Shown here: positions 48,572-59,700 of the stretch, one piece after another | Position numbering within the stretch: position 1 is the stretch's first letter | Layout: each line of letters begins with the position of its first letter | From: Cladopsammia gracilis | Lineage: Eukaryota; Cnidaria; Anthozoa; Scleractinia; Dendrophylliidae | Length of the DNA stretch: 64,000 nucleotides | Direction: 5' to 3' | Assembly: GCA_022457155.1 (NCBI GenBank) | Contig: JAJGOT010000506.1 | Location: 392,001 to 456,000 of the forward strand | The notes under the pieces: generated by a model | Told to the model about the DNA's origin: nothing | Database searches by the model: none | The model's input: only the letters and a program-made list of their open reading frames with translations | Position numbers and translations under genes: made by a program

Positions 48572-49049
48572 GAAAATTTTTAGTTTATCTAGACCCTATC
48601 CACATGCTATCCAATGAATTATTATTTTATCCGAAGTAAAGTAAAATAAAGAAAATATAAAAGGATATGATGCGATATGATGGAAAGTGTTTCCAAGCCG
48701 TGCGACCTCTTACGTGGGATCGACTTGTGTATGATATATATACCTTAATCTATACGCCCCTGTCCTCCACAAGAAAAAAAAAACTCACGCACAATTTCAG
48801 GCGTCAATAACCAAAATGGATATTATTGACAAATGTCTCAATTTCATGCATGGAAATAAAGTATAACACGATCTATATAAGATGATGGAATGAGCTGATA
48901 AATCTCAGTAACAAATACTAGGTTGAATGACCGACTGAAATTTTTCTTTCTGTCAGATGTTATCCTGTTTAGAGTTATGAATAGACATAAAGTTTGATCT
49001 AGAACCAGCCCTTTTAAGCAAACAAAATAACCTTTTGACAAGTTCAATA

Positions 49050-50575
49050 TTATATTACAAGGCTATCTAATATGTAGAAGACGTACAACGATATGTTTAT
49101 CACATCTGCAACTAAAACTGTGTGCTCAAGTACACTTAAATCCAAGTGACTGCGACTGAGTGTAAGTAAGACATTTTTGTTACTTTTATATAATAGGTAC
49201 CTGTAATCGCATTAGGGAGAAGAAACAAAGCGATTTTACACCATCTGTGTAAACTATTTAGTGGTATTAAACAAGTGATAGACTTGACCTTCAAGAACGA
49301 TAGAGGCTTAATTAGAAAGAAATCATTTTACATCACTGGCAAGCTCGGGGACGCTATAGGCTGTTTGGTCGGTTAGAAGTCCAATAAACCTTTCCTTTCT
49401 AAATTCAACGATCAAGCCATTTGTTTTCATTGTTTTATTGTGTTTGTAGATTAGTTGATTAAACACATATGTCTAGACTTAAGCTATTCACTCAGCTCCG
49501 TTGGCGATGTTTGCCGAAAAACTGTTTAAGTAAGTTTTTGCGTTTCTCGTCTATTGAGCTTTTCAAAATAGTTGCAAATCAATTTTAATTAGCTCCCATT
49601 TTTTAAGGATGGTGTAAAATCTTTTTTAAAATGGGACAACACCGTTATCAATTCAATGAAAGCCTTCGAGTACTTTCTTGAATTAACCGTTTGTTATGCT
49701 GTTAAGACATAGCTGTTCTAATCAGTTTTTTGGTCAGTCTGTGGAAATCAAATTCGCAGTGTAGCATTTCGAACTTGAAAGGCTATAGCTAGAGTGCATC
49801 GGTGAGCAATTCTAACTTATGGTGGTCTTCGGTCTGTTCGTCAGGTTTGTTTTATGTTTTTTTTACAAGTTGTATTTTTAGAACCTAACTATCAGACTTA
49901 ACTTGCCTGCCCTTTGACATTCACTCAGAATTTATCAGTTTAAAAACACAAGAAACACGGAAAGGTAAAAGGGGCCCATCTTTGAAATTGAGAAATTGGT
50001 AGACCTGAGAAAGAAAGGTTTAATTGTGTCGGGAGCCAAAACACACAAAAATCACCATTGAAGAACAGAAATTCCTTTTACAGACGGCTACCACATTGGT
50101 CAGATACCAATTCCACTCGGTTTACATCCTCTCTTACAACACTTTCTTCTTTGAGATAAAATATCACTGTTCGGTATCTACCTTGTGAATACTATCGGTT
50201 TAAAGAGGCTGATGGAGTGAAAACATTTGTAATTCGCCATGGCAATTAACTTAATATGCTTGCGGTTTAAACAATAAGTAAAGCATATGAATTGTGTATA
50301 AGTAGTACATGGAATTATTTATGAGCTGCAAATCTGTTTGTGGAAAATTATGTCAACAGCTTAAATCCTCGCTGGAAATTCAGTTTAGTTTTTAGAACAG
50401 CTTTATATATTTAGAACATGGGTGCGCGGAGATATGAAATTTCTCTTAAAGTGGTCAACTTGATACTCTTAACTCGATATCTGACGAGTGAGCAGAACAA
50501 ACGGGTGCGATATCGAGTTGAACACGAGAAGAAAACTTTCCCATCCCCAAGCAGTCATGTATTATTTTGTTTATT
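49050..50575. other. Intergenic stretch, nothing identified
   Basis: AT-rich sequence with short frames only; no repeats or motifs stood out on either strand. Confidence 0.4.
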
Positions 50576-50579
50576 ATAT

Positions 50580-50862
50580 GAGCAGTTTTCAATTGAGTGT
50601 CGAAAGTTATTACACAATTGCTTTGGTTTTGCATTGCTACGCTTTATGATTGGCTAAAAAATCTCGCGCCACTTTCTCGACCAATCAGAAGTAAAACCAA
50701 AACCCGATCGTGACTTGCTCGCACGCGTTTTCCCGCGCTTGGCACCGCCGACACGTAATTGCTTCGAGCTCTGATTGGTTCATTGGATTGTTTACGACTG
50801 CTGTGATTGGTCAAAGTAATTAATTCTGTTTTGGTTTTATGACACTCGATTGAAAACTGCTC
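50580..50862. mobile_element. CCAAT-rich MITE (family M1), complete
   Basis: Starts GAGCAGTTTTCAATTGAGTG and ends in the inverted form, CGATTGAAAACTGCTC. Confidence 0.75.
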
Positions 50863-51808
50863 TAAAAGACTCTAAATAAATAGGTAATTTGAGTTAAAAA
50901 AAAACGGTAGAAATAGGAAAAACTTGCGCGCGATATTGTGTAGTGTTTTTGAGAGAAACAGGGTAGCCTGCGAGCAAGCTCTCGGGGCTCGGGGAAGAGG
51001 AACCGAACCGGGAGTAAAGGGGAAGGGAAGTGGAACGTTCAGATACCTGGTCCATTAACCGGGTCCATTCCTACTAGCTGATTACTTTGAAAAGCTAAAA
51101 AGCACATTTGTATCGAGGAAAACTTAGCAATAATGGTCTAGTTTTGTCAACAATTGCTTTAGTGCATAAAAACTATTAATGTGTGTTTTTATCAGCGGTT
51201 GGCCAGGATGAAAATAGATGGATTTCAACTTGAAAAGTTTGGGCTAATTTTTTTTAAGTTCTTCCTTCGGGTCTTTAAAAAATCCATGAAAAGGGCTGTA
51301 GTTACGTTCGTTCTTCTTTTAAGAATTAACCGTATATCTTCTGATCGTTATTTAAAAAAGCCTGTGACTACATGTATACATAAAAGTGAAATCTGCAAAG
51401 GACTGCAAACGATAATGCTGTATACGTAGGATCTGCGAGAGACCTAACGTTAACCAGCCAAAAAAATGAACAAACATACAATAATCTGCAGGGCGGATCT
51501 GACTGTCGTGATCGGTGTCTCGCAAAGTCTATTGTTTTACGTAGTCAGATCAGCCCTGCAGTTTATTAGGGGCTGGGGGGGCTGCAGCCCCCCCCCCAGT
51601 CGTAAAAAAATATAGAATTATTCGGGCAAAACTGGTCGACTATTCGGGCACGACAGACACAGAAAAATTACTGAATTATTTTGTGATTCAATGTCTTAAA
51701 TTGTTTATACTTCGTTACTCACATTACTCACAGCTTAACTTTCTAACCAAGCTCTACTACTCATTGATGTGATAGCTCCATAAGATGCTAACCGCGTGAG
51801 CAGACATA

Positions 51809-52184
51809 GGCCCTATTTACATGGAAAGAGGATGATCCTAGTGCTAGGATCATCCGAGCGCAACATGTTTTCTACTTTCAGTTTACATGCGAAGGGTTGC
51901 ATTTGGCCCTAGCGCTAAGATCACCCTAGCGCTAGGATCATCCGAGCTCCATGTAAACGGCCTCGGGAGCTCCAAGGTTATCTTCGCTTTTGTTATTGTG
52001 GCCCACCCTCTCGCTTTGCAACCGCGCCGAACTCAAAGGTATTGGGGCCATCCTGCCGAATTTTTCACGTAAACCAAATGAAGAGTTGATCCTAGATGCC
52101 GCATTTACGCATGTAAACCAAATCAGTGAACCTTCTAGGATCATCCTAGCACTAGGATCATCCTCTTTCCATGTAAATAGGGCC
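51809..52184. mobile_element. Palindromic MITE with ATA target duplication
   Basis: The ends GGCCCTATTTACATGGAAAG and the following GATGATCCTAGTGCTAGG are mirrored exactly on the right. ATA flanks both sides. Inside are two more inverted GCTAGGATCATCC blocks. Three-base TWA-like duplications and GGCC-type ends fit PIF/Harbinger MITEs. Confidence 0.75.
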
Positions 52185-52559
52185 ATAGAACGACAAATTT
52201 GCGTTGTGGTCCGCCAAAGGTGGGAATCATATTGTAGACCGCGCAGGGACTGAAACTAAGTATAACATTTGGCGACCATCTTGCTTATTAGGACAGTATG
52301 TGTGGTTGGTATCTGGTCGTTCAAAGTATGTCTCTCGAAGTCTCGTAAAATATATCTTATCGGTACCGTGTGAAGTGCGAAGAATGCGAGATGTAGAAGC
52401 TCATTCTCGCATCGTTCACAGTGGTAGAAAAGTAAAATGTCAGCGAGTGCTAGAATCATCATCATGAATCATGACGAATAAACATGACGTCACGAGTTTC
52501 ATTAGGGCAAATTAAGTTCAGCCCCCCCCCCCCCCCCCCCCGACAAAATTTTTCCCGTA

Positions 52560-52810
52560 CGCCTATGCATGTACGGTTCAACATGGTTGATAAACAGATG
52601 TTGCAACGGCTGTTCAACAAATGTTAAACGTTGAGTGAACTGATAAAAATAGACAGGCTCTGTTGCAACTTGTTGAACGAACTTAGTAGTCAATCGTTTA
52701 ATTTTAAAATACATGTTGAATGTGTTTTCTACTCATTCAACAAGTTGCAACATCGTTCAACATTTCTTGAGCAACAAATGTGGAACAATGTTGCTGACCG
52801 TGTATCATTA
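52560..52810. mobile_element. TTGTTGAAC-rich repeat, unsplit copy
   Basis: Shares TGTTGCAACGGCTGTTCAAC and CATTCAACAAGTTGCAACAT-like words with 47100-47625. A run of about 20 C lies just before it (52519-52541). Confidence 0.6.
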
Positions 52811-53012
52811 GCTCAAAGAACATTTTGTGCACGATTGAAGGTGTTTGTCAGTAATTTTAGCAGAGTTTCGACCAAAATTCAAATCAGTCTCGTGTGATGA
52901 TATGGCCCATTTATACTGGCTAACTGGAAAAAAAGAGACGACTTCTTGGCCTTATATCTTAACGGCTTTTTTTAACTCATCATCATCGGTCGGCTAAAGA
53001 ACAGTCGTCTGT

Positions 53013-53331
53013 AAAGGCCCGTTTACACAGGCGATGTTTTATGCAATTTTTGCGCAGGCTCGTCGATGCAATTTTTGTCGCGCGCAAGTTGCATCTTCAA
53101 ATGGCATGTGTAAACAGATGGCGATTTCAGTGCGATTTGGACACGATTTGTCGCGCGATGTCGCAGAGGTTTCGAACATGTTCGAAACCTGATGCAACTT
53201 AGCGGCGATTATTGGGAAATCACAGTAAATCAAAGCAAATGTCGCACTAGAAACGCACAGGAAATCGCCGCTAGTTTACCGTGACTTGCGACAAAAATCG
53301 GATCAAAAATTGCATGTATAAACGGGCCTTA
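53013..53331. mobile_element. MITE upstream of the IGFBP/VWC gene
   Basis: Inverted ends AAGGCCCGTTTACAC and its complement. The interior is rich in GCGATTT and TTGCGAC words in both orientations. It ends 112 bp before the start codon at 53443, so it overlaps the likely promoter. Confidence 0.65.
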
Positions 53332-53442
53332 TTTTCAAACTACAGCTCCCCAAATGTGTATAAGTGATACCTACATATATGTTATCATTCCATCTCTTAT
53401 AAAAACGTTAATTTTATATTCATGTATTAGTTCATTGCAGCC

Positions 53443-53797
53443 ATGACAAACGTCATCTTAGCCACTTTACCTCTGGTGTATCTATCATCATACATCACTG
53501 CGCAGACTCCAAATCCAATCCCAGACTGCTCCGCATGTTGGTGTAAGAGTCCAGGAGACTGCCCCGACCCTAAATACGCATGCCCTGTGGTGAAAAACTG
53601 CAAAACCGCTGTGGTAAAAGATAAGTGTGGTTGCTGTGATGTGTGTCTTAAGGATATTGGAGAGGCGTGCAGAAGAGAGCCACTGGACAAACAAGACGCT
53701 ATGTGTAATAGGGGACTTACATGTAAACAAAGCGACGATGCATGGTATTGCGAAAATATGGAACCCAGTAATGTTAAAGTCAGCAGATGTGAAAAAG
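53443..53797 (+). CDS. IGFBP/VWC gene exon 1: signal peptide and IGFBP-N-like domain
   Basis: It starts at the first ATG (GCAGCCATGAC). The 118 codons include 18 cysteines. The donor is AAAAG|GTTTGT, phase 1. If the CAG before the ATG is an acceptor, a non-coding exon lies upstream. Confidence 0.8.
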
Positions 53798-56700
53798 GTT
53801 TGTAGAAATGGGAACCTTACTTTCGATGAATAGTTTATTTTAAAAGAACACTGTCTCGCCGAAGTAGCAAACTTTCCGTAAGATTCTATTGAGCAAAACA
53901 GAAGCAGTAGTTTGGAGGTAAAGTGCAGGATTGCAAGGATGGAAGTGGATTACAGTTCATCAAATTTGATTTCGTGACAGGCGGTCAAGAAATCAAAATT
54001 GCCATTTATTTATTTATATATCATAATTCGCAAAGCTTAAGTACATCACTGCGAATATGTAAAAATAAAAAGCAAAACAAGATAAATGAAAATGAAAAAT
54101 AAACAAACACATTGGCAGTCATTAACTTATCTGTACATCTCAACTAGTGCAGATTTAAATGCACTAAGTGTCGGCATCTCGATTATATGGTCTGGCAGCA
54201 TGTTCCACTTCTTAATAGTTCTTCTGATTCTTGTTGAATTTTGACTTTTTATCCGTTATTTCGTCTCTTTAGTTAGTTAATAGAGCAGTTTTCAATTGAG
54301 TGTCGTAAAACCAAATCCAAAGTAATTACACTGACCAATCACAGCAGTCGTAAACAATCCAATGAACCAATCAGAGCTCGAAGCAATTACATGTCGGTGG
54401 CGCCAAGCGCGGGAAAACGCGTGCGAGCAAGTCACGATTGGTTTTGGTTTTACTTCTGATTGGTTGAGAAAGTGGCGCGAGATTTTTTAGCCAATCACAA
54501 AGCGTAGCAATGCAAAACCAAAGCAATTGTGTAATTACTTTCGATACTCAATTGAAAACTGCTCTATTTCTTTGCTTTCATCCCTTCAGGCGATATTTTC
54601 CTATTTCAAGATAATAAAAGTAGCTTAAAGCAAACTTCTGGCCATCGCATGCTTATGCTTATGCTTATGTCACAAGTGAAAACTAGGCGTCAATACAGTC
54701 ATACCTAAGTGGCGATACATCCGTATCGTAATAATACAGGACTCCATTTAAACCAGGCCATGTTGACTTGGATACTTCCTGATATAACCTTCTAGCTTTG
54801 AAACTTGTTCTATTAGTAATCCCTTTTCTCATTTCACTTCAGAGGGGAGAAACCGATGTTATGACTTAGTCACAAACAAATACTACCGAACTGGAGAAAT
54901 CTGGACACGAGGAGACTTCGCGTGCACTGCATGTGTCTGCAAAACCAGTGGTCATCTAAACTGCTGGGGAATAAAATGCAATGTTCCTGGCTGCAAACGA
55001 ACTGCTCGAATAGAGGGAAGGTGCTGCAGATTTTGCCTGGACACCGACTCTAAAAAAGGCTAGTATTAATATAAAACCATTCGTCTTATTTCAGACACAG
55101 AAAGGAGGCAGATAAACCGGCCGGGGAACCCTAAGATTCCTACAAAAATTAGGTTTAGTCAAATGAGTTGATAATTAAGGTAAATTGGCCATTGAAAGAT
55201 ATTATATAAGCTGATATTTCGAGCGCTATCCCTTTGTCAGAGCGAATCAGTCAAGGAATTGTGAATTGTATGTGGTTTATATATCGAAAGGTGGAGCTAT
55301 GCTATTGGTAGAGACATGGTAACATGAAAGTAAGAATAAATTAGTTAAATGAAAGACGTTCCTTTATTCCGTGGGTATTAAGAGTGCTGATTTGGAAGAT
55401 GAATGTTACTCTAGATTTAGATACTCTAGAGAAAAAAACGCTCTGACAAGACGAGAACCAAAAATAAATTTAACCCACACGTCACGTCGAAACCAGGATT
55501 CGATCAGAATACATGCATCAGTGGGATGCCCTCAGAAATTATTCACGATTGACTGCTATGTGACTCGCGAAAAGATCGCGTTACTGCACTTCATGAAATC
55601 CTCTGAAGGGAATAGTCCTAAATTTAACTATGTAAACTGCTACCCCTACCCTCAACTGAAAGCTGACCAGTTACTCCGTTATATAAGTCTCAATAAGGTG
55701 TCCGACGTCCTTCTGGACGGTATGACCCTGGTACTCTTAGAACAGTTGAACCTCCCGTAAGCGACTACCCAAAATGCAAAGCGAAGATGGTCGCTTAGGA
55801 GAGGTTGTCGCTAATACGAGTGGTCAGACCACAGGGATCTTAGCTTTGAATCACATGAACCTGTAGTAATTTCAATGTACAAAGCACCTATCAGACCACA
55901 GGGGTCTTAACTCTGAATCATATGAACCTGTAGTAATTTCAATGTACAAAGCACCTATCAGACCACAGGGCTCTTAACTTTGAATTATATGAACCTGTAG
56001 TAATTTCAGTGCACAAACCACCTATCAGACCACAGGGGTCTCAATTTGCTTTTGCAGTTACATCGAAATATGGGTGAGTGGTCGCTTACCGGAGGTTAAA
56101 AACAATAGAAAAATTCAAATCATCAGCGTTGAAAGTGGTCGCGGCTGCTTACGAGAGGTTTCGACTATATAGTGATTTATAGTGATTTGACTGGAAAAAA
56201 ATTGGTATTTTGGAACAGTGGTGAGGTGAGGTGGTCGCACGTGTCTGGGGGTTTCACTGTATGTTTATGATCAGTGGCTTTAGTTGTTGAAACATGAGTA
56301 TTGGTCAACACACATAACACTGTTTACTCCTATTTCTCTTTAGCGTGCAAATACAACGGAAAGAAATTCTTTCAAAACGAGATCATCGTGCTAGAAGATC
56401 ATCGTTCTCTCTGGTGAGTAGATTGAAATTCACGAATTTAGCTACATACTGATCAAACACGCATGTAGCCTGTTCCAAGCGTTCAGATAGTGGGGAGCAA
56501 AGGATAGGCAGCGCGCGAAGGAAAACTATTGCGAGTGCTGACAGAGGGGGATAGGTTGCGCCTCTCTCCTCTCTCCCCTCATCAGTGACCCTACTCGTTC
56601 GCTCGCCGACGTTTAGCTGCTCCCCAACCTACGATCTTAACGCTTGGAACAGGCAGTGACACGCTTGATGATTTCCATATCTGTGATCACTGCTTATTTT

Positions 56701-59700
56701 TCTCTTCAATGGCAGTAAATGTGAAGAGGCAGAAGGATGGGTGTGTCAGCATGACGACCAAAATCCAATGGTTCCTCTTAATGGTAAGATCCCAAGGGAC
56801 TGCTATATAAAAGTCACGTGAAGGCTGGTTTTCACTAACGACGGAGTGGGAGTCGTAATCAGAAGCGCAGAGCGATACGATCTAGTGAAAATCAAACCGA
56901 CGGAATAGGAAGAAGATTACGGAGTCATAATCGGAATCGGAAGAAAATGGAACCGTTCTGATTCTTCCGACCCCGATTCCGTCAAGCTTATGACTCCGAT
57001 TTATTTTCGATTTTCACTAGGTCGGAAGCGCTCTTACGACTCCGGCTCCGACTCCGTCGCTAGTGAAAACCAGCCCTAAGTGCTCGGCTCGTGACGCTGC
57101 TCGTGGCAAATTTTGAAGGACCCTTTGTAGGTGTGTGGCTCTAGCTTACAGTGAAAAATAGAACGATTGTACACTAGCAGTGCAGACCAATCGGTAGTAA
57201 CTAGCTTCTGTAGTCGTTGTTAAAGGGGCTAAAAATATTGTCACTAGATTGTAGTACCAAAAGATATATTATTTTTTGTATCAAATTAAGGAAATTTATT
57301 ACTAGTGGCCCAGTTTTGTTAGTTAGTGCACTGAAACTATTAATGTGTGATTTTAGCGGCGATGGTCAGGATGGAAATAGACTGCATGCAACTTGAAAAG
57401 TTTAGGCTAAATTTTTCAAGTTGTTTCCCCGTGTGTTTGAAAACATGATCGATCAAAAATTACTGTGGTTCGTTCCCTAAAGAATTCACTTATTACATCT
57501 TCTTTTTTAGGTTCAAGCAAACATTGATTGAATATCATCAGTAATTTTAGCAGAGTTCTGTTAAAAATCAGGCAGATACTCGTGACATAGCCTCTTTAAA
57601 AGAACTACCGTTATTAGCCCCCCCCCCCCCCCTCCCCTCACCCCCCGCTCATAGGCCCATCTGCCTGTAAAAATATTGCGGTTATAAGTCCCCGCCCCCC
57701 CCCCCCCCCCCCGTAATTTTCCTTGTTTACAAACACATTCAAAGAACACTGTACAACTTTATATACAGCATGTCAACAGGCTTTCTGGTTGGGGATAGGG
57801 CGAAAAGAAAGATCGTGAAAAGAAATGAAAGATCGGGAGCGACCGAAGCGAGCCGATGGAATACTGGGGAGAGAGGAAGGGGGAGGGGAAGGCCTTCCTT
57901 TTTTCCCCTCTCACTAGTTCCCCCTCGGCTCGCTTCGCTCCTGGCCTTCGCCCTATCCCCAACAGAAGGCATGTCCACAGGCTACTTCAAATAGAAACAT
58001 AGAAAAGTATAGGGCCTGTAGAGCGCGAAACAAAACGTTTAATTAAAGCTTTATTGTTATCTCATCAAATATTAACGTAACGGTTCAATGTTTTTCTGTA
58101 GTATTGGTAAGAATGCAATAGTCATTAGAAGCCGATTGCAGCGCATCTCAGTTCAACAGGCTCCAACTTTGCACAGCATCAAAGATTGAAAAGGCTTTCT
58201 TTGTGTATCTGTCATTATAAAGATGCAGTAAATGGAAAACATATTTTGATAATGATGTATGTTGGTCTCAGCCAATGGAAAATTTTATCTTATCTCAGCT
58301 TTTCTCAGCTTATTATCTTTTCTCAGCGGTTCTTTTTTATGCCGCTTATAAATAGATAAATAAACAAATAAATAACAATTTTTAAAGAGGGTGGCACCAA
58401 GCTAACTCTAGATTAATCAGGGAGGCCCTTTTAAAATTCCCACGGGTCGAATTGGAATTTAGAAGTGTTAGTTTTTGAGGAGGGAGGAAGAACCGGAGTA
58501 CCCGGAGAAACCACATATGACAACGAGTCCGGGAATCGAACCCGGGCCACATTGGTGGGAGGCGCGCGCTCTCACCACTGCGCCATCCCTGCTCCCCGGA
58601 GATATTTGCTCCACCGCTTATAAACCCGCCGAAAACCCTTACGAAGTTGCATGAGCCCAGGGCTTACAATCAGAATTTTTACAGTATGTTTCATATTTTC
58701 ATCAGAGTGGCCAAAATGCGTAGATCCACTGTCAGATGAGGTGTACAACAAAGGTGCAATCTGGAGCCTCAGTGAGTGTGCTCACTGCCGGTGTGGAGAT
58801 TTCCAGACTGGCAACTGCTCATCAGTTAGCTGTCCCACACCGCAGTGCGATAATCCATTTAAAATGAAGGGGCGTTGCTGTCTTGTGTGCCCTGCGGACT
58901 ACGCTAGAGGTTGGTTATGCTGCGGTTTGTAATGCTGGACCAAACGGAAAAAAGACTGAGAATGTAATTTGTTTTCTGTTTGTTGTATTTAGTTTGTCAC
59001 TTTGAAGGAGTTAAGTACTTTCATGGTGAGCTTGTAGTGCTTCCCGACAGATGTACACTGTGGTAAGTTTATCTTGAATCTTTCTCCAATCAGTCCTAAA
59101 TGGCGGTTATTGTTTATTTACTCCGACCCGGTTGGGTAAAGTCAAAGCTCGTGTTTAAATTCTACAGCTCGTGTTACTTTAAGAAGGTAGGTAGGTAAAG
59201 TCGCACTCGGGCCACGATGGCCCACACGGCCGGAGCTTAACCCGGTTTCCGTAGCATGAAGCAACTAGGAATATTGCTACTCCCCCTTGGATGGGATGCT
59301 AGTCCATCGCAGGGTTACCCCCAGCATTTTGTCGCCGGTACCCATTTATACACCTGGGTGGAGAGAGACAGTGTGGAGTAAAGTTTCCTGTCTAAGGAAA
59401 CAACACGACGGCAGAGACCAGGCTTCGAACCACCGACCTTCAGGTTGAAAGTCCGACGCGATAACCACTAGACCACCGTGCCTCCCACGTTACTTCAAGA
59501 AGCCCCAAACATATTTATATCAGTGGAAACCTAAAAATAATGGTTCAGGTTTCGTTCAAAATTATCTGCTAGTGCTGCAAAAATTATTGACTATTTTAAG
59601 CTATAGATGGCCAGTATTGGAAGGGATTGCAACAGTTTTTCAACTTTATCACCTTGTGCCTTTAGGAACTCCCTAAAACTCCGATTACGGTTTATTTCTC

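Noticed and set aside
53427..53730. Minus-strand frames of 80-87 codons
   Set aside because: Shadows of exon 1 of the IGFBP/VWC gene, which has splice sites, a signal peptide and a cysteine pattern.
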